Of a stretch of DNA of 64,000 nucleotides, positions 25,799-34,974 are shown in pieces. The notes below the pieces were generated by a model that saw nothing but the letters and a program-made list of their open reading frames with translations, was not told the origin of the DNA and searched no databases. The translations under genes and the position numbers were made by a program. Source of the DNA: Eubacteriales bacterium (GTDB lineage: Bacteria > Bacillota > Clostridia > Oscillospirales > Oscillospiraceae). Each line of letters starts with the position of its first letter. The stretch's first letter is position 1. The stretch spans positions 16,021 through 80,020 of the forward strand of contig JAUNJE010000008.1 of NCBI GenBank assembly GCA_030533415.1, written 5' to 3'.

Positions 25799-26410
25799 AT
25801 GAAGAAACTTATCAAAAGAGTCGGGGTCTGCCTGATTCTTGCGGCACTGGTATGGTGCGGTACATTGATCGCGGACCGGGAGCGGCTGAATGAGGAGCTG
25901 ATCCGGCTGCATGTGGTTGCCAATTCCGACAGTGAGGAGGACCAGAGCATCAAGCTCCAGGTCCGGGATGCGGTGACGAAAAGCCTGCAAAGCGAACTGG
26001 AAAAGCTTGCCGATGTGGAGGAGGCCAAGGCCTACCTCAAAGCGAACCTGCCCAAGATCCAGGCCGTTGCCAATGAGGCGCTGGCAAAGGCCGGGTTTGA
26101 CGGAGAGGCGGTGGTGACATTGTGCAAAGAGGCCTTTGAGACACGGTATTACGACACCTTTACCCTGCCTGCCGGGGTCTATGAAGCGCTGCGGATCACC
26201 ATCGGCGAGGGGGAAGGACACAACTGGTGGTGCGTGGTATTTCCCTCCCTGTGCGTCCCTGCCACGACCGGCGGTTTCGCGGATACCGCCGCGGCGGCGG
26301 GCTTCCCGGAGACTTTAAGCGGCGCGCTGACGGGGGAAACGGAATATGAGGTTCGCTTCTTCTGCCTGGATGCCCTGGGAAAGCTGGAAAATATCCTCTT
26401 CCGGGAATAA
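25799..26410 (+). CDS. spoIIR: Stage II sporulation protein R
   Basis: 203 residues: a signal peptide or anchor (about 7-22, VGVCLILAALVWCGTLI), then the diagnostic LIRLHVVANSDSEEDQSIKLQVRDAV and the C-terminal GHNWWCVVFPSLC. SpoIIR is made in the forespore under sigma-F, secreted toward the mother cell, and triggers SpoIIGA to process pro-sigma-E. The start at 25799 gives a normal signal peptide; an in-frame ATG at 25784 would add five residues. The start lies directly at the end of the ispE terminator hairpin, an unusual arrangement. I could not identify a convincing sigma-F promoter. Confidence 0.9.
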   Translation: MKKLIKRVGVCLILAALVWCGTLIADRERLNEELIRLHVVANSDSEEDQSIKLQVRDAVTKSLQSELEKLADVEEAKAYLKANLPKIQAVANEALAKAGFDGEAVVTLCKEAFETRYYDTFTLPAGVYEALRITIGEGEGHNWWCVVFPSLCVPATTGGFADTAAAAGFPETLSGALTGETEYEVRFFCLDALGKLENILFRE

Positions 26411-26528
26411 ATACCCATGCCGCGCACAGTGCCGCCAGAAAGAAAAACGCTGACACTTCGTTACATTTTCCTGTGAATGCGGCGCTTTCACAGAAAATTA
26501 TACTCTGTTCTTTCCGAAGATTTTGTGG

Positions 26529-26534
26529 TATCAT
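26529..26534 (+). promoter_or_regulatory. Possible extended -10 for addBA
   Basis: TGGTATCAT ends at 26534, about 28 bp upstream of addB, with a poor -35 (TGTTCT at 26506-26511). The preceding gap after spoIIR holds only a bulged TTTTC-TGTGAA/TTCACAGAAAA hairpin near 26467-26498. Confidence 0.35.
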
Positions 26535-26562
26535 GTAGAAAAAGAGAAAAGGAGGCGGCGCC

Positions 26563-29500
26563 ATGCTGCATCTGCTGCTTGGCCCCGACTGGACGGCCAA
26601 CCGGGACGAGATTTTGAACCGCATTGCGCGGGATGTACGAGACAGGAAAGAAAACCGGATCCTCATGGTTCCGGAGCTTATCAGCCACGAAACGGAGCGG
26701 CGGCTGTGTATGGCGGCGGGGGATACCGCCAGCCGCTATGCTGAGGTGCTGTCCTTCACCCGGCTTGCCCGCCGTGTCGCCGATACCATGGGCAGTGCCG
26801 CCCGGGAATGCCTGGACAATGGCGGCCGGGTGGTGGCCATGGCCGCTGCGGCCCGGCAGCTCAGCAGCCGGCTGAAAGCCTATGCCGCCGTGGAGACAAG
26901 GCCGGAATTCCTCACGGGGCTGATTGACGGCGTCGATGAATTTAAGCGCTGTTGCATTACGCCCCAGGACCTGTACCGGGCCGCCGGGGAAACGGAGGGT
27001 ACCCTTGCCCAGAAGCTAGAGGAATTGGCCCTGCTGATGGAAGGCTATGACAGCCTGTGCAGCCGGGGCAAGCGGGACCCCAGGGACCAGATGACCTGGC
27101 TGCTGGAACAGCTGGAGCTGGGAACCTTTGGCGAAGAGCATGTTTTTTACATAGACGGTTTTCCGGATTTTACCCGGCAAAACCTGGCGGTCTTGGAATA
27201 CCTGATGAAGGTTTCGCCCAGTATCACCGTAAGCCTGAACTGCGACCGGGCGGATTCTCCTCTGCTCGCCTTTGAGAAGGCCGGCTCCACGGCCCGGGAG
27301 CTGCTGCAATGCGCCCGCCGGATGGGCGTGGAGGCCGAAGTGGAGTTCATCCGGGAGAAGGATGTGCCGCTGGCGGTGGTGCGGCAGAAGCTTTTCCAGG
27401 GGAGCATCCCTAAAGGCGCGGCAAAAAGCTGCCTTCAGGCATGCCGGGCGGAATCTGCCTATCAGGAGTGCTTGGATGCGGCGGGATGTGTGATGGACCT
27501 TGTGTCCCAGGGCTGCCGCTACCGGGATATTGGGCTGGTCTGCACCGATATGGCGGTCTACCAGCCGCTGGTGGATCTGATTTTCCACCGCTTTCACATT
27601 CCGGTGTACCAGTCCGGCACGGAGGAAATTTTACAGAAGAGCGTTATGAACACGGTGCTTACGGCCCTGGATGCCGCCTTAAGCGGGTTTGACCAGCGCA
27701 ATACCCTGCGCTATCTGCGCTCTTCGCTGTCGCCTTTAAGCCCGGATACCTGCGATTTGGTGGAAAATTACGCCATTATCTGGGGAATTCGGGGAAAAAA
27801 GTGGGAATCAGACTGGGAGAATCATCCGGACGGTCTGAGCGGGGAATGGAGCGACGCTTCAAGACGGCAGCTGGATGCGCTGAATGAGGCCCGCCGTCTT
27901 GTAATCACGCCCTTGAGCCGCATGCAGCAGGGCTTCCGGGATGCGGCCGACCTTCGGGGGCAGGTGCTGGCGCTCTACGGCTTTCTGGAGGATATCGTCC
28001 TGGAGAAACGCCTGTCCCAGCTGGCGCAGGAATTGGATGACGCCGGAGACAACCGGGGCGCGCAGATTTTGAACCAGCTGTGGGAGATCCTGCTTTCCGC
28101 CCTGGAACAGATGTATGATGTTTTGGGAGATACCCATTGGGAGGCGGAGCATTTTACCCGCCTGTTCCGGCTGCTGCTGAGCCAGTATGATGTGGGGACC
28201 ATCCCGCCTGTGCTGGATGCGGTGCAGATGGGCCCGGTTACGGCTATGCGCTGCAACCAGCAGAAGCATCTGATCGTTTTGGGGGCGGAGGAAGGGAAGT
28301 TGCCCGGCTATACCGGCTCCTCCGGTGTTCTGACGGATCAGGAGCGGGTGGCTCTGCGGGAGTTGGGCGTTCCCCTGACCGGCGGCGCCATGGAGGGCAT
28401 TCAGGCGGAATTTGCGGAAATCTACGGCGTTTTCTGCGGCGCAATGGAGACGGTTCGCGTTTACTGCTCCGGGGAGCAGCCGTCCTTCGTGTTCCGCCGC
28501 CTTTCGGAGCTGGCAGGCGGGGAAGTGCAGGTGAAAAATGAATTGGGCTTTGCCCGGGCGGATGCTTTCGAAGCGGGCGCCTGGCTGGCCCGGTGGAACG
28601 CCGCGCAGCAGGCGGAGGCGCTTTCCGTGGCGGAGTCCTATGCCGACACCTGCCGCCGCAGGGATTTTGCCCTGGGCAGAGTGGACAGGGAAAATCTCTG
28701 CGGGCTTTACGGAAAGACCTTGAATCTGTCCGCCTCCCAGATCGACCGCCAGGCGGAATGCCGCTTTTCCTATTTTCTGAAATACGGCCTGCGTGCCCGG
28801 GAGCGGAAGGAAGCGGCGGTGGACCCGGCGGAATTTGGTACTTACGTTCATGCGGTGCTGGAAAATACCGCCCGGTGCGTCCGGGATATGGGGGGCTTTC
28901 CTCGGGTCTCTTTGGAGGAGACCTTGGAAATTGCCCACCGCTACAGTGAGGAATACGCGGCCCAGCGGTTCGGCCAGGTGGAATCGGAGCGGATGGTTTA
29001 CCTCTTCCGCCGCAATGTCCGGGAACTGGATATGGTCGTCCGGGAACTGTGGCTGGAATTGAAGGAGGCGCAGTTTGCTCCGGTGGATTTTGAAGTGAAT
29101 TTCGGAAATGAGGACGGCCTTCCGCCCATCGCCATCCCCAACGGCGGTATGAACGCGATCCTGCGGGGATTTATTGACCGGGTGGATACCTGGAATTTTG
29201 CCGGAAGCAGCTATTACCGTGTGGTGGACTATAAAACCGGAAAAAAGGATTTTGACTACTGCGATATCTTCAACGGCGTGGGACTGCAGATGCTCCTTTA
29301 CCTGTTTGCCCTAAGGGACAGCGGCGGGGAAATGCTTGGGGAGCATCCCATTCCCGCCGGTGTCCAGTATTTTCCGGCCCGTGCACCCTACCTTCCCGCG
29401 GATGGCAGATTGAGTGAAGCGGAAGCGGAAAAAGAGCGCAAGGCCCAGTGGAAGCGCCGGGGACTGCTGCTTGCGGACGAGGCGGTTCTGCAGGCCATGG

Positions 29501-29823
29501 AGCCGGGAGGTACGCCCCAACGGATGTGCTACAGCGTCAAAAAAGACGGAAGCCTGTCCGGCGACCTGGCGGACCGGGAGCAGCTGAAGCTGCTGGAACG
29601 CTATCTTTTCCGTGTCCTTGCCGGGATGGTGGAGGATATCGCCTCCGGTAATGTGGAACCCAATCCCTATACCCGGGGCAGCAGCCACGATGCTTGCGCC
29701 TTCTGCCCCTATGGTTCCATTTGTCACAAAGAAACCGTGGAAGGACGCCGCAATTACAGGGCCATGAGCGCCCAGCGCTTCTGGGAGGAGATCGAAAAGG
29801 AGATGAAACGCCATGGCAGATAA
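26563..29823 (+). CDS. addB: AddB subunit of the AddAB helicase-nuclease
   Basis: 1086 residues, a normal AddB size. The N-terminal inactivated helicase part begins with LLLGPDWTANRDEI in the Walker A position. The C-terminal RecB-type nuclease has GTYVHAVLE, the catalytic VVDYKTGKKDFDY (about 886-898), and the four Fe-S cysteines split between AECRFSYFLKYGL (about 728-740) and DACAFCPYGSIC near the C-terminus. With AddA it resects double-strand breaks and loads recombinase. Its stop overlaps addA's start by 11 bp. Confidence 0.95.
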   Translation: MLHLLLGPDWTANRDEILNRIARDVRDRKENRILMVPELISHETERRLCMAAGDTASRYAEVLSFTRLARRVADTMGSAARECLDNGGRVVAMAAAARQLSSRLKAYAAVETRPEFLTGLIDGVDEFKRCCITPQDLYRAAGETEGTLAQKLEELALLMEGYDSLCSRGKRDPRDQMTWLLEQLELGTFGEEHVFYIDGFPDFTRQNLAVLEYLMKVSPSITVSLNCDRADSPLLAFEKAGSTARELLQCARRMGVEAEVEFIREKDVPLAVVRQKLFQGSIPKGAAKSCLQACRAESAYQECLDAAGCVMDLVSQGCRYRDIGLVCTDMAVYQPLVDLIFHRFHIPVYQSGTEEILQKSVMNTVLTALDAALSGFDQRNTLRYLRSSLSPLSPDTCDLVENYAIIWGIRGKKWESDWENHPDGLSGEWSDASRRQLDALNEARRLVITPLSRMQQGFRDAADLRGQVLALYGFLEDIVLEKRLSQLAQELDDAGDNRGAQILNQLWEILLSALEQMYDVLGDTHWEAEHFTRLFRLLLSQYDVGTIPPVLDAVQMGPVTAMRCNQQKHLIVLGAEEGKLPGYTGSSGVLTDQERVALRELGVPLTGGAMEGIQAEFAEIYGVFCGAMETVRVYCSGEQPSFVFRRLSELAGGEVQVKNELGFARADAFEAGAWLARWNAAQQAEALSVAESYADTCRRRDFALGRVDRENLCGLYGKTLNLSASQIDRQAECRFSYFLKYGLRARERKEAAVDPAEFGTYVHAVLENTARCVRDMGGFPRVSLEETLEIAHRYSEEYAAQRFGQVESERMVYLFRRNVRELDMVVRELWLELKEAQFAPVDFEVNFGNEDGLPPIAIPNGGMNAILRGFIDRVDTWNFAGSSYYRVVDYKTGKKDFDYCDIFNGVGLQMLLYLFALRDSGGEMLGEHPIPAGVQYFPARAPYLPADGRLSEAEAEKERKAQWKRRGLLLADEAVLQAMEPGGTPQRMCYSVKKDGSLSGDLADREQLKLLERYLFRVLAGMVEDIASGNVEPNPYTRGSSHDACAFCPYGSICHKETVEGRRNYRAMSAQRFWEEIEKEMKRHGR

Positions 29824-32800
29824 ATTGACGCCCCAGCAGGCCCAGGCGGTTGCGGACCGGGGTGGCAGGCTGCTGGTTTCGGCCGCGGCCGGGTCCGGAA
29901 AAACGAAGGTCCTGGTGGACCGGCTCATGGGTTATCTGACTGACCCAAAGGATCCGGCAAATCTGGATGATTTTCTGATCATTACCTATACAAAGGCTGC
30001 GGCTACGGAACTTCGGGGCAAAATTGCCGCCAAGCTGACCCAGTACATTGCACAGCAGCCGGAAAACCGGCATCTGCAAAGGCAGATGCAGCGGCTGTTT
30101 TTGGCAAAAATCTCCACAGTCCATGGCTTCTGCGCAGATTTGCTGCGGGAGTATGCCTACCGGCTGGAGCTTGCGGCGGATTTTCGGGTGGCCGATGAAA
30201 ACGAATGCCGGGAGCTGCGGGATACGGTGCTTTCCGACCTTTTGGACCGGGCTTATGAAACGGCGGGAGAGGATGAAGACTTTCGTGCGTTTGTAGACAG
30301 CCAGGGCCTTGGACGGGATGACCGTCTGGTACCGCAGATTATTGAGAAGGTCTATGACAGTGCCCGGTGCCACCTGAATCCCGAGGGGTGGCTGGAAGCC
30401 TGCCTGAATGCCGCCGGTGTGGATGCGGTTCAGGATGTTGCCGAAACGGTCTGGGGAAAATACCTGATCGATGACCTTCATGACTACTTAGACTGCCAGA
30501 TTGCGGTGCTGGGGCAGTGCGCGGACCGTGCCCAGGCCAGTCCGGGCATGGAAAAGGTGGCGGCAAACCTGCGGGATACCCTATACCTGCTGGAAGCCCT
30601 GCGAAAAGCGGAAACCTGGGACGCCATTGCCGGGAGCCGGGACATGGATTACGGCCGCCTGACATTTCCCAGGAAAAATATTGATGCGGACTTAGCCGAA
30701 CGGATCAAGGCGGCCAGGAACGCCTGCAAAAAGGGGCTGGAACGAAAGCTTGGCAGCTTTGCCGACGGCTCGGAGCAGGTTTTGCGGGATCTTTCCCAGT
30801 CCGCTGCCGGAGCCAGGGGCCTTGTGGCATTGGTAAGGCAGTTTGACCGGGATTATCAGGCCGCAAAGCGCAGCCGCCGCTGTGTGGATTTCAGCGATTT
30901 GGAGCATAAGACCCTGGATTTGCTGCTGGGAAAATCCCGCAGCGGCCCCACCGCTACCGCCGGGGAGATCGGCCGCCGTTACCGGGAGATTCTGGTGGAT
31001 GAATACCAGGATTCCAACGGCGTTCAGGACGCCATTTTCACGGCCCTGACCTGGGAGAAGCAGAATTGCTTCCTGGTAGGCGACGTTAAGCAGTCCATCT
31101 ACCAGTTCCGTTTGGCGGATCCCGGTATTTTTCTGAAAAAATATCAGGCCTATGTTCCCGCCGGAGAGGCGCAGCCGGGGCAGGGAAGAAAGGTTCTTCT
31201 GAGCCATAACTTCCGTTCCGGCGCCGAGATCATCGAAGGGGTCAATGATGTATTTGGCACCTGCATGCGCCCCAGAGTCGGAGGACTTCGCTATGGGGAG
31301 TCGGAAGCCCTGCGGGAGGGCATTCCCCATGTGCCGCTGCCGGAGCCGGGGGTGGAGCTGTACACCCTGGAGGTCCGGGAGGATACCTATGAGGAGGAAG
31401 CGGCCTTCGTGGCCGGGAAAATCGGCGCCATGCTCCGGGAGGGGACCCTTGTCCGGGGAGATGAAGGGCTTCGCCCCGTAAAGCCGGAGGACATTGTCAT
31501 CCTTCTGCGTTCCCCGGGCAGTGCCGGCGGCTGCTTCCAGCGGGCGCTGGAAGCGGAGGGAATCCGCTGCAGTTCCGGCGGCGGTACCGATCTGCTGCAG
31601 ACCGGGGAAATCGGGACGCTCCGGTCGTTTTTGCAGACAATCATGAATCCCCGGCAGGATATTCCGCTGATCAGCACGTTGGCAAGCCCGGTTTTTGGTT
31701 TTACGGCCGATGATCTGGCAGAATTCCGAAGCCGGCAGAAAACGGGAAGCGTCTACGACGCGCTGCTGAAAAGTGACATGACCAAAGCACGCCGGTTTTT
31801 AAGCATCCTGGAGACCCTGCGGCGGGAGGCCAGAATGAATCCTCTGACCGCGCTGCTGGAACGCTGCTTTGCCCTGACGCGCATGGACAGCGTCTATGCC
31901 GCCATGCCCGGCGGCGAGGCGAAAAGCGCCAATTTACAGATTTTTTACCAGCTTGCCGCGGATTTTGAAAAGGGAAGCCTGCGGGACCTTTCTCAGTTTC
32001 TGGATCACCTGGACGCCATGGAGGAACGGGGCCTTGTGACGGCGGGAGCCGCCAATGGCGGCTGCGTCAGCATCATGAGCATCCACAAGTCCAAGGGACT
32101 GGAATTTCCGGTGGTTTTCCTATGCAATCTGTCGCGCAGGTTCAACCAGGAGAGCTTGCGGGCGCAGATCCTTTGCGACAGGGAACTGGGGCTTGGGCTT
32201 TCCGTGGCGGACACGGTGAACCGTATCCGGTATCCCTCTGTTTCCAAGCGTGCCATTGCGGTAAAAATGGCGGCGGAAAGTGTGTCCGAAGAAATGCGGG
32301 TCCTCTATGTTGCCATGACCCGGGCCAGAGACCGCCTGATCATGACCTATGCCTCTCAGACCCTGGAAAAGGATTTGCAGGACATTGCCCTGCGCCGGGA
32401 TTTTGACGGGGGAGAACTATTGTGCCGGGAGGCCATTTGCCTGGGAGACTGGGTACTGCTGGCGGCTTTGGGACGGACCGAGGCGGGACAGCTGCATGCC
32501 CTGGGGGAAAGGCCCGCCCGGACGGAATCCGGCTCATACCCCTGGAAAATTTGTGTCACCCAGGCCCCTCAGACCGCTGGCGGGGTCTCGGAATCCCAGG
32601 AAAACGCTGTTTCCATGCCGGAGGGCGCGCTGGGGCAGCTGAAAAGCGCCCTGTCCTTCTGCTATGGCCACATTGCCGCCACCCAGGCCCCTTCCAAGCA
32701 GACCGCAACGGGACGAAAGGGAAGGGTCAAGGATGCCGAGGCGGCGGAAAATGCGGAAGAACCTAAGCGACCGGTGCGTACCTGGCGACAGCCCGGCTTT

Positions 32801-33322
32801 TTGTCCCGGCAGACGGAGGGAAGAGCCTACGGCAGCGCCATCCACGCGGCGCTGCAATACCTGCGCTATGAAAGCTGCGGCAGTACCGAAGCGGTGGAAG
32901 GAGAAGTCAGACGTCTGGTGGAAGACGGGTTTTTGACGGAAGAGCAGGGAAAGCTTGTAAACTGCGGGAAAATCGCCCGGTTCTTTGAAAGTGAAACCGG
33001 CACTAAACTGCGGACCGGGACACCCTATCTGCGGGAGTTCAAGTTCTCCATTCTGGATGACGGCCGCCATTACGGGGAGGGCCTGGAAGGGGAGCGGGTG
33101 CTTTTGCAGGGCGTCGTGGACTGTGCGCTTTTGGAGGAGGACGGTATTACGGTGGTGGATTTCAAAACCGACTCCGTTACGGAGGATACGTTGACCACTG
33201 TTGCGGAGCGCTACCGTCCCCAGGTGCAGACCTATGGGGAGGCCCTGGCCAGAATTTATGAAATGCCCATCAAGGCGCGCTACCTGTATTTTTTCCGGCT
33301 TGACCGGTTTGTGGCGGTATGA
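29813..33322 (+). CDS. addA: AddA subunit of the AddAB helicase-nuclease
   Basis: 1169 residues of a UvrD/RecB-type helicase-nuclease: Q motif LTPQQAQAV, Walker A SAAAGSGKTKVL (about 23-34), Walker B ILVDEYQDSN (about 394-403), GDVKQSIYQFR, the SIMSIHKSKGLEFPVVF motif and the helicase motif VLYVAMTRARDRL. The C-terminal nuclease keeps GSAIHAALQYL and VVDFKTDSV. It is the motor and one of two nucleases of the AddAB complex. It ends just before the hairpin terminator shared with the convergent spore genes. Confidence 0.96.
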   Translation: MADKLTPQQAQAVADRGGRLLVSAAAGSGKTKVLVDRLMGYLTDPKDPANLDDFLIITYTKAAATELRGKIAAKLTQYIAQQPENRHLQRQMQRLFLAKISTVHGFCADLLREYAYRLELAADFRVADENECRELRDTVLSDLLDRAYETAGEDEDFRAFVDSQGLGRDDRLVPQIIEKVYDSARCHLNPEGWLEACLNAAGVDAVQDVAETVWGKYLIDDLHDYLDCQIAVLGQCADRAQASPGMEKVAANLRDTLYLLEALRKAETWDAIAGSRDMDYGRLTFPRKNIDADLAERIKAARNACKKGLERKLGSFADGSEQVLRDLSQSAAGARGLVALVRQFDRDYQAAKRSRRCVDFSDLEHKTLDLLLGKSRSGPTATAGEIGRRYREILVDEYQDSNGVQDAIFTALTWEKQNCFLVGDVKQSIYQFRLADPGIFLKKYQAYVPAGEAQPGQGRKVLLSHNFRSGAEIIEGVNDVFGTCMRPRVGGLRYGESEALREGIPHVPLPEPGVELYTLEVREDTYEEEAAFVAGKIGAMLREGTLVRGDEGLRPVKPEDIVILLRSPGSAGGCFQRALEAEGIRCSSGGGTDLLQTGEIGTLRSFLQTIMNPRQDIPLISTLASPVFGFTADDLAEFRSRQKTGSVYDALLKSDMTKARRFLSILETLRREARMNPLTALLERCFALTRMDSVYAAMPGGEAKSANLQIFYQLAADFEKGSLRDLSQFLDHLDAMEERGLVTAGAANGGCVSIMSIHKSKGLEFPVVFLCNLSRRFNQESLRAQILCDRELGLGLSVADTVNRIRYPSVSKRAIAVKMAAESVSEEMRVLYVAMTRARDRLIMTYASQTLEKDLQDIALRRDFDGGELLCREAICLGDWVLLAALGRTEAGQLHALGERPARTESGSYPWKICVTQAPQTAGGVSESQENAVSMPEGALGQLKSALSFCYGHIAATQAPSKQTATGRKGRVKDAEAAENAEEPKRPVRTWRQPGFLSRQTEGRAYGSAIHAALQYLRYESCGSTEAVEGEVRRLVEDGFLTEEQGKLVNCGKIARFFESETGTKLRTGTPYLREFKFSILDDGRHYGEGLEGERVLLQGVVDCALLEEDGITVVDFKTDSVTEDTLTTVAERYRPQVQTYGEALARIYEMPIKARYLYFFRLDRFVAV

Positions 33323-33330
33323 CAGAAAAA

Positions 33331-33357
33331 GGGCCTTCCCCATCTCGGGGAAGGCCC
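33331..33357. terminator. Intrinsic terminator between addA and the spoVA-linked genes
   Basis: GGGCCTTCCCC (33331-33341) pairs perfectly with GGGGAAGGCCC (33347-33357). The A5 run before it gives a U tract for minus-strand transcripts. Confidence 0.85.
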
Positions 33358-33366
33358 GCCTGTCAT

Positions 33367-33444
33367 TTAGCGGCAGTTCTTGTTCTCGTTGCTGTTCTGG
33401 TTCTGATTCTGGTTGCTGTTCTGATTCTTGTTCTGGTTATTCAT
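33367..33444 (-). CDS. 25-residue Asn/Gln-rich peptide (putative spore component)
   Basis: A 25-codon ORF with a strong ribosome site (CGGAGGAAGAGAATT before ATG). Twelve residues are Asn and six are Gln, arranged as alternating NQN repeats, ending in NCR. It sits 61 bp downstream of spoVAE on the same strand and just before a good terminator for that strand, so it is probably made with spoVAD-spoVAE in the forespore. The composition recalls small Asn/Gln-rich spore peptides, but I do not recognise a named family. Low-complexity sequence makes any homology call unsafe. Confidence 0.6.
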   Translation of the reverse strand: MNNQNKNQNSNQNQNQNSNENKNCR

Positions 33445-33505
33445 AATTCTCTTCCTCCGAAAATTGATCTTACGGCCTTGCCGCTACTCTAGCATACCCA
33501 GCTTT

Positions 33506-33862
33506 TCAAGATTTATCCTTGGCTTTGAAAAGAAAGCTTGCAATCAGGCCCGCCAAAATGGCCGCTGTGATGCCCCCGGCGGAAGCCTTCAGCCCACCCA
33601 GGAAAATGCCCAGGAATCCATCCTGCTGCACAGCCTCCTTTACCCCCTTGGCCAGCGTGTTTCCGAAGCCTGTCAGGGGCACCGTAGCCCCGGCCCCGGC
33701 AAACTCCGCCAAGGGCTGGTAAACGCCGATGGCCCCTAAAAAAACGCCGATGACAACATAGCTGACCAGGATCCGGGCGGGGGTCAGCTTGGTCTTGTCG
33801 ATCAAAATCTGGCCGATCAGGCAGAGCAGTCCGCCAATCAAAAACGCTTTGATATAATCCAT
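33506..33862 (-). CDS. spoVAE: Stage V sporulation protein AE
   Basis: 118 residues with four hydrophobic segments and the family sequence FLIGGLLCLIGQILIDKTKLTPARILV, then GVYQPLAEFAGAGATVPLTGFG. It is an inner-forespore-membrane component of the SpoVA channel that moves dipicolinic acid into the developing spore and out at germination. The ATG at 33862 follows AGGAGGACGGTAAT and lies 2 bp after spoVAD's stop; an open frame upstream lies within spoVAD. Confidence 0.95.
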   Translation of the reverse strand: MDYIKAFLIGGLLCLIGQILIDKTKLTPARILVSYVVIGVFLGAIGVYQPLAEFAGAGATVPLTGFGNTLAKGVKEAVQQDGFLGIFLGGLKASAGGITAAILAGLIASFLFKAKDKS

Positions 33863-33863
33863 A

Positions 33864-34880
33864 TTACCGTCCTCCTGTGATACACACCGCGTGGCAGACA
33901 CCGGGAATGGGAAGTCCCTGCTGGGTAGAGGTGGGGGACAGCAGCGCCCCGGTGCCGCAAAACAGGATTTTTTTCAGCTTTCCGGAATTCAGCTGGCCCA
34001 GAAGATGGCCGCACAGGGTAATGGCGCTGCATCCGCAGCCGGAGCCGCCGGCGTGAACATCCTGCCGGGTATTGTCAAATACCATGGTGCCGCAGTCCGT
34101 CAGCTTCCCGCCCAGGGAGACTCCGTCCCGCTTGGCAAGCTCCAGAAGCATCTCCTTGCCCAGCTGGCCCAGGTCACCGGTGACGATCAGGTCAAAATCC
34201 TCAGGGCCTGTTTTCATATCGTCAAAGTGGGCCTTAATGGTGGAATAGGCCGCCGGGGCCATGGCCGCGCCCATGTTGTTGGCGTCCTTGATGCCCAGGT
34301 CTGTGACAGTTCCGATGGTGCAGGAGGTGATTTTCGGTCCCTTGCCCTGGCTGCAGACCAGCGCCGCGCCGGAGCCGGTCACTGTCCACTGGGCTGTGGG
34401 TGTGCGCTGGCCTCCGTAGCCCAGAGGGAAACGGTATTGCCGCTCAGAAGAGGCAAAATGGGAGGAGGTCATGGCCACTACCTTGTCTGCAAAGCCGCCG
34501 CCTACCGCCATGGAAGCCATCAGCAGGCTTTCCGCCATGGTGGAGCAGGCTCCGTAAAGTCCCAAATGGGGAATGCCCATATTTCTAAGGGTGAAGGAGG
34601 AACCGATGCACTGGTTCAGCAGGTCGCCGGAAAAAACCAGGTCAAAATCCGTCTGGACCATACCCGCTTTTTCTGCCAGCTTTTTCAGCGCCTGCTGCTG
34701 CATATATTTTTCCGCCTGTTCCCAGGTCTTCTGGCCGAAATAGGTATCCTTGTATTTGAGATCAAAGGTATGGGCAAGGGGGCCTTCGGATTCCTTCTTG
34801 CCCGCCACGCTGGCCCAGGTGGTAATAACCGGGGGAACCTGCAGCACAAAGCTACGCCGCCCCCGTTTGTGGTTTGCCAT
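33864..34880 (-). CDS. spoVAD: Stage V sporulation protein AD
   Basis: 338 residues with the thiolase-like fold of SpoVAD; diagnostic segments are FSGDLLNQCIGSSF, GLYGACSTMAESL and HAGGSGCGCSAITLCG. It binds dipicolinic acid at the forespore membrane. In most relatives spoVAC lies immediately upstream (spoVAC-AD-AE); here the upstream region is a divergent acetyltransferase gene, so spoVAC is missing from this locus. A forespore sigma-G promoter would be expected upstream but I could not place it with confidence. Confidence 0.95.
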   Translation of the reverse strand: MANHKRGRRSFVLQVPPVITTWASVAGKKESEGPLAHTFDLKYKDTYFGQKTWEQAEKYMQQQALKKLAEKAGMVQTDFDLVFSGDLLNQCIGSSFTLRNMGIPHLGLYGACSTMAESLLMASMAVGGGFADKVVAMTSSHFASSERQYRFPLGYGGQRTPTAQWTVTGSGAALVCSQGKGPKITSCTIGTVTDLGIKDANNMGAAMAPAAYSTIKAHFDDMKTGPEDFDLIVTGDLGQLGKEMLLELAKRDGVSLGGKLTDCGTMVFDNTRQDVHAGGSGCGCSAITLCGHLLGQLNSGKLKKILFCGTGALLSPTSTQQGLPIPGVCHAVCITGGR

Positions 34881-34922
34881 AGAAGCACCTTCTTTTCATG
34901 TTTTTCCTAGTATGTGCCGGTG

Positions 34923-34951
34923 TTGCAAATACAATTCAAATGGATTATAAT
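34923..34951 (+). promoter_or_regulatory. Promoter of the acetyltransferase-hydrolase operon
   Basis: TTGCAA (34923-34928), 17 bp, TATAAT (34946-34951). Confidence 0.8.
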
Positions 34952-34974
34952 AGGAAAAAATGGAGGAAAACCCT

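Noticed and set aside
25741-25799. A sigma-F promoter for spoIIR (GTATA at 25741)
   Set aside because: No matching -10 element at the right distance; I could not support it.
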